Source: Pegoplata infirma
Taxonomy: Eukaryota > Arthropoda > Insecta > Diptera > Anthomyiidae
Assembly: GCA_963921195.1 (NCBI GenBank)
Contig: OY992538.1
Location: 85,435,904-85,499,903, forward strand
Reading direction: 5' to 3'
Length of the DNA: 64,000 nt
Shown here: piece after piece, positions 54,742-64,000 of the stretch
Numbering within the stretch: the stretch's first letter is position 1
Layout of the letters: each line of letters begins with the position of its first letter
Notes under the pieces: generated by a model
Database searches by the model: none
The model's input: only the letters and a program-made list of their open reading frames with translations
Told to the model about the DNA's origin: nothing
Translations under genes and position numbers: made by a program

Positions 54742-56528
54742 CCCCTAAAACACGAAAATCAGCCCCAATTTTCTAATTTTATTGAAATAAACCAATGGAA
54801 GACGATATTTCTATTCTATTCTATCATAAATACTCATATATGAAATACTGCCTTTCTAGGATGTCATTAACCCGTTTCATGGTAAGGCCAAAAATATGCA
54901 TTATATTTGGCGTGATTCCCAAAACTGATATTTTTTAAAAATTTTCTTAAACATAATTAAGAAAAATGCCGAAAAAAACCACAGAATCTTATAAAATATA
55001 TGTTAACATATAAAAAAACATATCCCGAGGGGGATATCCCTCGGATAGTTTGGCGGGGGCATCGATTTAAACTCAGCGGATTTCGAGGAAAATGCCTTTT
55101 ATGACCACAATTTACTCAATATGGAAAAAATTTGGTAAATATTTTTAAATTTCACAAAGTAATGTCCATAAATTATTAAAAACAATGTAAGACTTTAATA
55201 CTTAACGTTTTAGGAAAATGACCAATATTAACCCGGTTTTTATTCGGGTCAAGGGTCAAATTTTGGAATATTTAGAGTTTTTTTTAGAAAAAGGCACCTA
55301 AAAACTTTTTTATAAAACTTGGTATAATTATTGTACGAGTTCAGAAAAAAATTTATTAAATTTTTTTTTTTTAATTTAACCCATAAATAAACATGGGGTC
55401 AAAATGGCCCAGCACGTTAAAATTTCATAAAATAGTTTTTTATTGTTTTTCGATTTCTAACAAACTTGTTATAATTATTGTGCGAGGTCAGAAAAATAAT
55501 TATTTGATTTTTTTAATTAACCCATAAATGAAAAGTCGAAAAAAATATTTTATGCAAAGATTTTTTTTACATGCTGGGTCATTTTAACCCGTTGTTAATT
55601 TATAGGTTAATTTAAAAAAAAAAATTATCTGACCTAGCACAATGGTTATACCGAGTTTTATAGAAATCGAAAAAAAATATATTAAGAATTTTTAATCTGC
55701 TGGGCCATTTTGACCCCAAGTACATTTATGGGTAAATTAAAAAAAAACTCAAATAATTATTTTTCTGACCTCGCACAATAATTACAACAAGTTTTATAGA
55801 GATAAAAAAAATAAAAAGCTATATTAAGAAATTTTAAAGTGCAGGGCCGTTTTGACCCCATGTTCATTTATGGGTTAATTAAAAAAAAATATTAAATAAT
55901 CATTTTTCTGAACTCGTACAATAATTTATAAAAAATCGCAATAAACATTTCATATTTAGGTGCCTTGTTCTAAAAAAACTCTAATTATCCCAAAATGTGA
56001 CTTTTGACCCGAATAAAAACAGGGTTAATATTATTTCATTTTCCTAAAACGTTTAGGGTTAAAGTCTAACATTGTTTTTTATAATTTATGGCCCTTACTT
56101 TGTAAAATTTTGAAATACTTACCAAATTTTTTCCATAAATAAGTAAATAAAGTAAATTGTGGGCAAAAAAGGCATTTTCTTCGAAATCAGCTGAGTTTAA
56201 ATCTATGCCCCCGCCAAACTATCCGAAGGATATCCCTCAAAAATTTTTTTTTTTATATGTTAACATATATTTTATAAGCTTCTGTGGTTTTTTCAGCATT
56301 TTTCCTAATTTTGTTTCAGAAATTCTTAAAAAATTAAAATATCAGTTTTGAGAACCACGCCAAATATAATGCAATTTTTTGGCCTTACCATGAAACGGGT
56401 TAATGACATCCTAGAAAGACAGTATTTCATATATGAGTATTTATGATAGAATAGAATATAAATATCGTCTTCCATTGGTTTATTTCAATAAAATTAGAAA
56501 ATTGGGCCTGATTTTCGTGTTTTAGGGG
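54742..56528. mobile_element. Palindrome with a piggyBac-like element at its centre
   Basis: The outer arms of about 125 bp (54742-54866 and 56404-56528) carry 'cccctaaaacacgaaaatc' and 'tttctaggatgtca'. They would close directly on each other around a central TTAA if the inner element were absent. Confidence 0.75.
54871..56399. mobile_element. piggyBac-like palindromic element, TTAA-flanked
   Basis: The ends are CCCGTTTCATGGTAAGGCC and its complement, flanked by TTAA (54867-54870, 56400-56403). The ends share CCC and TGGTAAGGC at the same offsets with the piggyBac-like element at 41354. The arms hold 'tggcgggggcatngattta' and 'tatatgttaacatata'. The loop (55380-55900) repeats 'gggtcaaaatggccca' / 'acccataaatgaacat' four or five times. 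A further TTAACCCTTGTAAACC end at 54690 has no partner. Confidence 0.72.
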
Positions 56529-56700
56529 CATCGAGGTCAAAGGTCAAACGACTTTTGACCTCGATGCGTCTCGTGTTAACGTTGCCCGATTTGGCTGAAA
56601 TTTTTAGCATAACATTTTTAGGCCAAATGTAAAAAAATAGGGGTGCACTCCTTGAAATTCGAAGTTTTGCAAACTAGCTGCCACCCTAATGTACACAATG
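56529..56700. other. Hairpin and palindrome-element end
   Basis: A stem 'gcatcgaggtcaaa' / 'ttttgacctcgatgc' lies at 56528-56568. 'gcagctgccaccctaatgta'-like sequence follows (56675-56695), an ending resembling 'cattagggtgggtcg' at 62897. Confidence 0.5.
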
Positions 56701-57420
56701 TGTCAGCAAGTTTCAAACTAACTACATCTATCCTACTCTCCTAACTGTCTGAGAAATTTCATTTGAAATAACCAGACTTTACCCCCTATTACTACTTCAG
56801 TCTATTGTCCCTTATGTTCCAATCCTATGCATCTACGCACCAATATTCCCGGTTGTAGGGTGTTCGAACCTAACTACTATAATGAGTGTAGGGTATTTTT
56901 GTATATAGACCAAAACCAACATTGTATAATACCAAAATGTACAAGAGGATTTCCGATATCCTCCCACCTTACCGCCCTATCAGAAAGATTTAAAAAAGGA
57001 ACCGAAACCTTACCTCCACCTATTGGAGTGGTTATGCCGTGAAGGCTCCTATTCGTCAGTTTCCTGGAGCGCTTTCGTCCCTTGCCTTGGGGGACTCCTC
57101 AGCAGGTATTTCCATACACATTATCAACTCCGTGGAGTCAAGAAAGGTGTAGTCCTTCAACCACGCTTTGAAATACCCCTGCCTATCCAAAAATGTTGTA
57201 GGTGTAATTGTCCCTGTATGATTCATGTGTCCCTATATCACAAACTATGTGGTACAATCGCCTTCCTTCCATCGCGAGTCAAATCAAACCACTTACCCTG
57301 CTTACCCAAAATCGCGGAACACGGGGAATCCAACGACGAGAATTATGGTAGGACACACCACCATAAACATCCACCAGACCCTCATTGCCGCGAAATCGCA
57401 CACAAAATTTGAAATTTGAA
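56701..57420 (+). other. GC-richer island, no recognised gene
   Basis: Base composition is clearly more balanced than anywhere else in the window. Plus-strand frames at 56827-57042 and 57023-57412 overlap and are Cys/His/Pro rich, but show no domain I recognise. No splice pattern or transposon termini are evident. It might be a fragment of a retroelement leader or of a host transcript. Confidence 0.4.
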
Positions 57421-57500
57421 AAATAAACAAAACTTGAAATTTGAAAAATAAACAAATTGAAATTTCAAGAAAACAACAAACTTGAAATTTCAACAACATT
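57407..57500. repeat. Short tandem repeat
   Basis: About three diverged units of 'cttgaaatttgaaaaataaa' at 23-24 bp spacing. Confidence 0.7.
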
Positions 57501-57623
57501 GACAAAACCAAAATTCCAACCAGTGTTACCAAACTTCCCACTGCTCTAAAAACATGGGAATGATTACCCCCTACCGTTAATCGATGTCCATTCCCGAATA
57601 TTCACTTCCGATTCATTAAATAC

Positions 57624-57956
57624 TTCCCGAATATTAAATACTTCCCGATGTGAGGATATTTGTGAATGTTTGTCCATATGCGGTGAGTATTTAATCAATC
57701 GAGGAAGGAATATTTTGTCAACCTTGAAAATATTTATCGATTGTGTAATATTTTTCGTTGTGAGGATATTTGTAATATTAAGTCGGTTTAAAATGAATTC
57801 TGGGAAAACATGTATCAACATTCGAGGGATATTTTATCAATTGAGGAAGGAATATTTTATCAACTCTGAAAATATTTATCAATTGTGAAATGTTTTTCGA
57901 GGTGAAGATATTTGTAAATATTTATCAATAGTCGGGAAGTATTTAATATTCGGGAA
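57624..57956. mobile_element. 333-bp MITE with 25-bp perfect terminal inverted repeats
   Basis: The terminal sequence TTCCCGAATATTAAATAC followed by TTCCCGA (57624-57648) is exactly mirrored at 57932-57956. The interior has two or three diverged units with 'gaggaaggaatattttrtca' and 'gaaaatatttatc' about 130 bp apart. No clear target duplication. Confidence 0.75.
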
Positions 57957-57979
57957 AACATTTGTATGCGATATCAAAT

Positions 57980-58282
57980 TCACCGACCTGCTCTTAGATC
58001 AATGGGATCAGGAAGTCCATTGTTTTGTGCCCGCCCCCTTTTTTGGGATATAAAAAAATAATTTAAATAGTGATAAAACTTTATTTTATATATAACGACA
58101 TATTTAATATATTTGTCATAATTTATCGCTGTGGGGGGGGGGGGGGGGGGGGGTTGAAGATTTCCCCAACGACTTCCGCTAAATTTTTTCCCTAAAAAAA
58201 TCAGACCTTGGCAATTTTTTTTCTACATTTTGAAGGGTAGAAAAGATTCGGCCCAGCCGAATTTATCACTTTCACTTGTTTT
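57980..58282 (+). mobile_element. 3' part of a mini-me-like element (second subfamily)
   Basis: It ends with the hairpin ATTCGGC-cca-GCCGAAT (58247-58263) and CACTTGTTTTT. Upstream phrases resemble 28260-28330. A run of 21 G residues lies at 58133-58153. Confidence 0.65.
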
Positions 58283-58950
58283 TATTCACATCTTTTACAT
58301 GTTCATATTCCTTGTTCTTATTATTTACTGTTGTTGTTGCTGTGGTCTACACCACCTACAAACAAACAATGAAATGTACTGACAACAACAAATACCCTGG
58401 TCGTGTGTACGACATTTGGCTAAAGGACTTACTTGTCTTGTGCATACTTGCTTGCATTCTCTTATAAACAACACAAGTCCTTTTTTTCTTAATTTCAGTA
58501 TATTGAACATCTGCTGAGTAAACTATTTTTACTTCATCTTTTACGTCTTGTGCGTCTTCTTCTGCGTCTTGTTCTGGCGATTGTAATTTTAAATTTTCGA
58601 AGAAGTTTCATATACACACCCCCGTTTTCATTTAACACACTTTATTTGTAGGTTTGTTGTTTAAAAGTAGTTGCTATTTACTTTCTTGCTGATGCTGATG
58701 CTACTGCTGTTGTTTTTGTTAATCTTCGTTTTGTTTTTGTAATTACAAATTTTAATTTATTTGGTAGATCCTTCTTAAGGATCTACTTTATTTTATAGAA
58801 TATTTTGTTTATTTTGTAGTGTTTTTTTGTTTGTTTTGTTGCACAATGGGATTGAAATTTATATTTTTAAAGGAATTCCCAAAAAAATCTTATTCAAATT
58901 TCTATCACAAAAAATCCTTTATTAATATTTGTCTAACCTAAATTTTTATT
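58283..58950. other. Mostly unique sequence, no gene recognised
   Basis: It includes 'gttgttgttgctg' and 'gatgctgatgctactgctg' microsatellites. A hairpin with a perfect 10-bp stem, GTAGATCCTT-ctt-AAGGATCTAC, lies at 58764-58786. The plus frame 58276-58467 is hydrophobic and short and starts in the mini-me end. I do not call it. Confidence 0.4.
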
Positions 58951-59190
58951 AACATGATAAGTACAACGGAATACAGGGAAATGAAAGGACAGGCGAACTC
59001 GCGAAACTTGGAGAGGATGGTGTAGGTACCACGGTGCTAGTTTTACCACCGCTCCAACACTTCAAACAAAGACGAGATTCCATGAATGTTGCAATAGCGA
59101 ACAGGAAGTGGAGACAACTAACAACATGCAAAATCAGCAGAATTTTATGGCCAACTTATCACCAAGGAGTAAATCCATATCAATATAGCA
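58951..59190 (+). pseudogene. LINE ORF2 fragment: end of RNase H-like domain
   Basis: The plus strand reads GNERTGELAKLGEDGVGTTV, then PPLQHFKQRRDSMNVAIANR and KWRQLTTCKISRILWP. GNExADELAxxG is the last conserved block of the RNase H domain in R1/LOA/I-type LINEs, followed by a spacer with an ANRxW-like element. The 5' part is missing, and after 59190 the frame is cut by an AT-rich insertion. Confidence 0.6.
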
Positions 59191-60689
59191 AAAAAAATTG
59201 AATTTTTGATGTCAATCGACCCAAATTTCATGAAATTCGGTATATATGTTGGGACTTACTCGACTTATACTCAAGCAAAATTTACGGCTTTTAACTTCCG
59301 TAGTTTTGGAAGTATGACGTTTCAAAAGTCAAGAAAATCTTTTAAAGGGTAAATTATAAATATTTATATCTTGAAAAGTATTTGAGCTATATCACTCCCT
59401 GATAGCTTTTTTTAAAGGCAAAATCATCACCTTTAATAAATCATTTTGCAAAAATAATTATTTTGGGATCTTGTTTGTTTTTCTGCACAATTCGCGATTC
59501 GCGAAAATATATCAAAAAAAGCGACATTTTTAAAAATTTGAAAAAAAAATATATGTTAATGGTTTAAGTCTTAGCTACAAGCTCAAAAAAGTTCGTGTTG
59601 GTGAACGTTTTAGGTCGAGAGATATTAATAAAAATGTGTTGCCAAGTAGGATTTTTTTTTTCAAATCAGATGAATATTTAATTATTATTTTTGAATATTT
59701 TTGCAAATACATAAAATAAAACGGTGAAAAAAGTAAACTTGATGGTACACACGAGTACTACACATGAACACAATGTAACATAACTTTTTATCAATTACAC
59801 TATTTAATAAAAGTCAACTTTTTTTGCAGAGACTTCTAGAACACATTTTTGAAAGTATTTGCCCTACACGAATATGTCATCATAAACATTTTATCAAACT
59901 GTCTTCTGGACATATAGGCTTTTTTACAGACCAAACCCCTCAAACCCAAGAAAGAAGGTAATAATAAATGTTTTACACTGACATACCTCATATTATTTGT
60001 TCGTTTAATATTTTTGTATGCTTCAGCGGCAAAAACTAAATGGGCATATTTTAAGAACGCGATTATATAAAAATGACAATGGATTCGCGTTTAATGAATT
60101 CACGATTAAGAGGGCAAAAGACTTAAGAAAATGTATTTTAAACAATGAAAATTACAAAAATAAAAATATTAGGGAATATGCAAATTTTGCTCGAAATTTT
60201 GAGTTTTTTTGCAAAGATTTTCGAATAAACTCAATGAATTTTGAAATTATATGCATTTTTAATCATTTTTCCAATGGACCGAAAAAAAGGTCTTATCTCG
60301 AAACGGGGATTTGATAAATTTTTTATGGTGAAAGATTCGTGTTAAGGATGTTAAAATACCTTAGCAAATGTATTCTAGGAGTCTGTGCAAAAATAAGTTG
60401 ATTTTTGTAGAGTAGTGTAATTGAGAAATATTCAAGTAATATTGTATCTATGTTTAGTACCTGTACCAATAACTTTACTTTTTTCACCGTTTTATTATAT
60501 GTTTTTCCAAAAACATTAAAAAATAAAAATTAAATATCCATCAGATTTGATATAAATTTCCTGCTTGGCTACACATTTTAATTCATATCTCTGGTCTTAA
60601 TACGTTCACCAACCCGAAATTTTTACAGCCTGCAGCTAAGATAACAGCCATTAACATATATTTTTTCAGATTTTTAAAAATGTCCCTTG
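59191..60689. mobile_element. 1.5-kb insertion with palindromic arms in the LINE fragment
   Basis: The arms 59521 to about 59870 and 60370-60684 are inverted copies ('acatttttaaaaatntgaaa', 'aaaatgtgtngccaag', 'aaaacggtgaaaaaagtaaa'). The leftmost 330 bp have no mirrored partner. The frame at 60018-60314 lies in the loop, is rich in K, N and F, and has no recognisable motif. Confidence 0.65.
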
Positions 60690-60868
60690 AGGGAAAACTA
60701 AATACCTTTTATCATTTACGAGAAGGGAATGTCGAGCTCTGACGGGAATAATAACTGGTCACTGTATCATCAGCATTCATGCTAAGAATATTAGACCCAG
60801 ACGCCAGTTGTAAAAGATGCGCCTCACAAGGAGTGGATGAAACTATAGAACACTTACTTTGTCACTGT
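60690..60868 (+). pseudogene. LINE ORF2 C-terminal fragment, 5' piece
   Basis: One frame gives LTGIITGHCIISIHAKN (the LLTGHxxLNxH block of LINE C-termini). After a frameshift the next gives DPDASCKRCASQGVDETIEH, then LLCHC. C..C and ETxEHLLCxCP are the Cys/His motif that ends ORF2 in R1/LOA/Jockey relatives. It continues after the hAT MITE. Confidence 0.75.
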
Positions 60869-61634
60869 CATAGGCGTAGATAGTCCTGCATAATTTTAGT
60901 CCCCCCCCCCCCCCCCCCCAGAATTTTAATCATTCACAATTTTTTTTTTAATAATTTAATGATTTCATTAATTTTTGAAAAAATAAATAATACTACTAAT
61001 AATATTATTAATAATATTATAATAATTAATAATATTATCATAATGAGTCTTTAGGACTCGTTATGATTATTCAATGAGTCTTAAGGACTCGTAATGATTA
61101 TTATATAAGATCTAATAGTTTTTCCTATTGAAAAATAGCCTGAATTATTGAAAAAAGTTTTTATATGAATCTGATGTTTTTGTCAGTAATAAAAACTTTA
61201 CCGAATCTTAGGGTTTTACCTTCAGGAAAACATTTTACTTTCTTTGATTTAAAAAAGTTTCTAAATTCTAAGCGGTTTTTTTTTATAGACAAAAGTTATT
61301 GAAAGAAAGAATCTGAGAATTTTGACTAATAATCATCAACTTTTGCAATCATCAGAACTTTTTCTTGAAAATAATCACAGTAATCTAATGATTTTACTAT
61401 AGGAAAAACATCTTTCATTCTCAAAACACATCTAGGAGTTCTAAAATTCAGAAAAATCTACAGAATCAAAATTAAAAAAAAAAAAAAATAATTTTTTACC
61501 GCTTTCTAGGACACCTAAAGGCATGTTAAAGGGAACGCTTCAGGAATAGGTCTGGGTTTTTCTATTAAAAAAAAAAATAAAAAAAATCTAGGGGGGCTTT
61601 AGCCCCCCAGAAATGTTGGCTTCCTACGCCAATG
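60869..61634. mobile_element. 766-bp hAT-type MITE, 8-bp duplication GTCACTGT
   Basis: The ends are CATAGGCGTAGATAG and CTTCCTACGCCAATG. GTCACTGT stands at 60861-60868 and 61635-61642. The interior includes a run of 19-20 C near 60901, a tandem 'atgagtctttaggactcgt' pair (about 61045-61095) and a 'ggggggctttagcccccc' hairpin. No transposase. It cuts the LINE Cys motif. Confidence 0.9.
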
Positions 61635-61642
61635 GTCACTGT

Positions 61643-61775
61643 CCACCGGTGGCAAGCAGTCGCCGATCGATTACTGGTCAGATAAGCTTTAATACTTTGA
61701 TGGATATAACGCGAATGGATCTTAGAATATTAAAAAGATTCGCAATGTCTTTGAACGTGTTTAACTTGCGCCGCT
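61643..61775 (+). pseudogene. LINE ORF2 C-terminal fragment, 3' piece
   Basis: In frame with LLCHC before the MITE, it reads PPVASSRRSITGQISFNTLM, then MDLRILKRFAMSLNVFNLRR and a stop. Family match: the RxxxxG...L region that follows the ORF2 Cys motif. Confidence 0.65.
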
Positions 61776-61862
61776 AGAGGAAAAAAAAGTTTTGTGGCAT
61801 CGCTATGGACCAAAAGGTCTATGCGAGGTGTAAATCGTACACCGCCACCCTAACCTAAACTA
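61776..61862 (+). other. LINE 3' UTR remnant
   Basis: 'accaaaaggtctatgcgagg', 'gtacaccgccaccctaacc' and 'taaactaagg' lie directly downstream of the ORF2 stop. The CCTAACCTAA ending is typical of some fly LINE 3' ends. Confidence 0.5.
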
Positions 61863-62150
61863 AGGAGAAGTAATCACAAATATTTCCAGCAACTTTTGTA
61901 AAGCAAAAAATTTCATTTAAGGTTTTTTAGAAAAAACTTATATAGAAATGGATTTTTGGAAATTTTTAGCCATGATCCCCAGTTGTTGGTACTTTTGCTC
62001 TAACACTTCCTGTTAGGCTTTAAATAGCAATTAAAGTTTTCTGGGGAAAAAAATATTTTAAAATTGACTATTGGAAATTTACAGCAATGAAACCAATTTT
62101 GACTACTTTCCTAGTTAAGCTTTAAATTGCAATTATAGTTTTCTAAAAAA
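61863..62150. repeat. Two diverged tandem units, about 115 bp
   Basis: Both units contain 'taggctttaaatagcaatta' / 'taagctttaaattgcaatta' followed by 'aagttttctggggaaaaaaa'-like sequence. Confidence 0.55.
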
Positions 62151-62164
62151 AAAATAATATAAAA

Positions 62165-62676
62165 ATATATTCGATTAGAGTTTTATTCTAGTTCGAGGCC
62201 CAAAAATATTTCTATATATGATATTGTCATAATAGAGTATTTTTAATTTATTGCTTTAAAAAAGTTACTCATCTCATAGTATATCTGTACTGATCAGTTT
62301 CATCCCCACTAAAGGAATCATCAGCAGACTTTAGAGAATCATCGTTGGTCAATCAAACATCAAACCAGACATAATATTTGATATATTTCACAAGTTATTT
62401 GAGAAATACTATTATGAAGGTCCGAAATCTGTTTTCCAACAAAAATAACTCTTTTAAAGCAAAAATTGTATATACTAAATCACCGTCGGTAATTATTAAT
62501 ATATGTGTTGCTGTTATTTTACAATAACAACAGTACCTAACCAAACAATAGTGTTGGTAGGATAAGTCGTACTAAACTTTTTTTAAAGCAATAAATTAAA
62601 AATACTCTATTATGACAATATCATATATAGAAATATTTTTGGGCCTCGAACTAGAATAAAACTCTAATCGAATATA
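62165..62676. mobile_element. 0.5-kb palindromic element, 100-bp arms
   Basis: The arms carry ATATATTCGATTAGAG, 'gttcgaggcccaaaaatatt' and 'gacaatatcatatatagaaa', mirrored at 62577-62676 almost perfectly. The 310-bp centre is not repetitive. Confidence 0.8.
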
Positions 62677-63590
62677 TATACATATATAAAGGCCGAATAA
62701 ATACATTTTATTTTTATGTACCTTTTTGGTACTAAAAATAAAAAAACAACATTTAATATAAAAATATTTTTTCAGAATTTTTTTTTTTTTTAAATATTCA
62801 AAAAAAAAAATTTTGGAAATTCATTGCAATGTTTAAAAATTTTGGATTCTTAAAAAAAAAATTCCAAGTAGAGTTAAAAAAAAATAGTATACACATTAGG
62901 GTGGGTCGATTTTTTTGTCAAAAATAGCAAAAACATAATCTACAAGAAATTCTAAGAACATTTCCCAAAGAAACCATGTTTCTAAAATCAAACCCTATAC
63001 CGCGCCTAACGACATGAAGATTTGTCCGTCCGTCCATTTTTTTTTTTTTTAAGCAAAACGTAGAACTTGACTCTTTTTTGGTGTTTTTTTGTTAATTTTT
63101 TGGCTTTGGTGTGCTCCGAGGTATATAGTAAAATTTTATTGGCAACATTTTTGTAGAACATTTCATCCCCACTCTCCCCCTCCTTCGGGGTGTTTTTTGC
63201 GATTTGTTAGAATAGAGCCTAAAAATACCGTTATGAGAGGGAGTTAGAGTTAATATGTTTCACAAAAATGTTTGCCATAATATTTTCTACAAAGTTGCTG
63301 AACATACCCTACACCTCAGATGTAAAGAAAACATAGTTTTATATACCGATATGCTGCAAGAACTTATCCAGCGGCAATGTTTTACCAATTGCCGCTGGAT
63401 ATAATTCGATTTTTGGGATTATGACCGGCAAATATATTAGACATAATCCCTGAAATGGAGAAATAAATAATTAGATTGATTTGTAATGAGAACACCACAG
63501 ACGAAAAATTATAATAAGAAATTTTAACAATAAATCGCTGCTTTTATCGATAATCCATGGTAATTTTACTCCATTATTTATTTTATATTG
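62677..63590. other. AT-rich, fragment of a 'ttagggtgggtcgattttt' element
   Basis: The phrase at 62897-62918 resembles the known end type of insect palindromic repeats and the complement at 56690. No gene. A strong hairpin is listed separately. Confidence 0.4.
63365..63401. other. Perfect 14-bp stem hairpin
   Basis: TATCCAGCGGCAAT (63365-63378), a 9-base loop, and the exact complement (63388-63401). It is GC-rich relative to its context. Confidence 0.85.
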
Positions 63591-63667
63591 GGCTGCAGTA
63601 TAATAACATGTAGCGTGATACTCTGAAAGTAAGTTCTGGGGTTGTGGGTTCGATTCCCTCCAAAGCC
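63590..63667 (+). other. tRNA-like segment with a perfect B box
   Basis: GGTTCGATTCC (63648-63658) is a perfect B box in a partly paired T arm. A four-base GGCT/AGCC acceptor remnant closes the segment. The A box is poor, so it is more likely a SINE head than a tRNA gene. Confidence 0.45.
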
Positions 63668-63828
63668 TTTGTATGTAAATTATTTCTTTTAGTAAATAAA
63701 AGTATGTAATTGAGGATCATAATGATATTTCGTCAAAAAAAAACACTTAGATACTTTTGTGGGATGAAATTAAAGAGTTGCATATCGGAGAGGAAAAAAG
63801 CTGTGTTCGATAAAAATTTTTGGTAGAA

Positions 63829-64000
63829 TATTTTTTTATACCCTCCAACCACAGTATGGGGGTATACTCACATTGTCATTCCGTGTGTAATGTATCGAAA
63901 TATCGGTCTAGGACCCCACAAAGTATATATTTTATTGATCAGTGATCGATTCTAAGACATTCTAGCGATAACCGTCCGTCCGTCTGTTCGTCTGTCCGTC
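63829..64000 (+). mobile_element. mini-me-like element, second subfamily, runs off the window
   Basis: TATACCCTCCAACCACAGTA, 'cattccgtgtgtaatgta', 'ggaccccacaaagtatata' and a GTCY tract starting near 63970. It matches the split copy at 26668. Confidence 0.85.

Noticed and set aside
58276..58467. 63-residue hydrophobic plus-strand frame
   Set aside because: It begins in the terminal T run of a mini-me-like element. There is no homologue I recognise and no upstream promoter or splice evidence.
60018..60314. 98-residue plus-strand frame
   Set aside because: It sits in the loop of an insertion in a dead LINE. K/N/F-rich with no motif.

Overview
The window looks like intergenic or pericentromeric DNA from a dipteran fly, probably a brachyceran. 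It is visibly very A+T rich (composition not computed). It carries several copies of a mini-me/DINE-1-like repeat with (GTCY)n tracts, one 5'-truncated jockey-type retrotransposon, pieces of a second LINE, and many MITEs, palindromic elements and minisatellites. I found no intact host protein gene. Almost all open frames are short, low-complexity chance frames inside repeats. The exact genus cannot be told from the sequence.

Layout. 1-6.3 kb: two mini-me elements flank a 3.7-kb nested palindrome. 7.0-19.4 kb: a composite region whose ends are inverted copies of one repeat. That repeat contains a tRNA-like unit with Pol III A and B boxes, present three times. A short peptide-coding segment (core QSFVLLPKILNHDNVLF) is also present three times. 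The jockey element, several palindromes and faint exon-like segments lie between. 19.7-26.6 kb: tandem repeats, including a 16-bp minisatellite of about 70 copies. 26.7-34.2 kb: a run of palindromic elements, one nested in a mini-me. 34.3-36.5 kb: two mini-me copies in tandem. 37-49.3 kb: a degenerate array of roughly 35-bp repeats, invaded by TA-flanked CACTC-terminus elements. Two of these are paralogues, and each carries two fragments resembling the N-terminal part of histone H1. 50.1-53.6 kb: a mini-me split by a 3.3-kb palindrome that itself holds two further insertions. 54.7-56.5 kb: a palindrome with a TTAA-flanked piggyBac-like element exactly at its centre. 56.7-57.4 kb: an unexplained GC-richer island. 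58.9-61.9 kb: a broken LINE C-terminus split by a palindrome and by a hAT-type MITE. 62-64 kb: a palindrome, a tRNA-like SINE head and a partial mini-me.

The useful feature of the window is that it dates its own insertions. Several elements sit in one arm of a palindrome or in one of two paralogues, so the empty site is visible elsewhere in the window. This fixes target-site duplications of TA, TTAA, 8 bp and 14 bp without outside data. The most striking biological observation is repeated capture of histone H1-like coding sequence by a TA-flanked transposon family.
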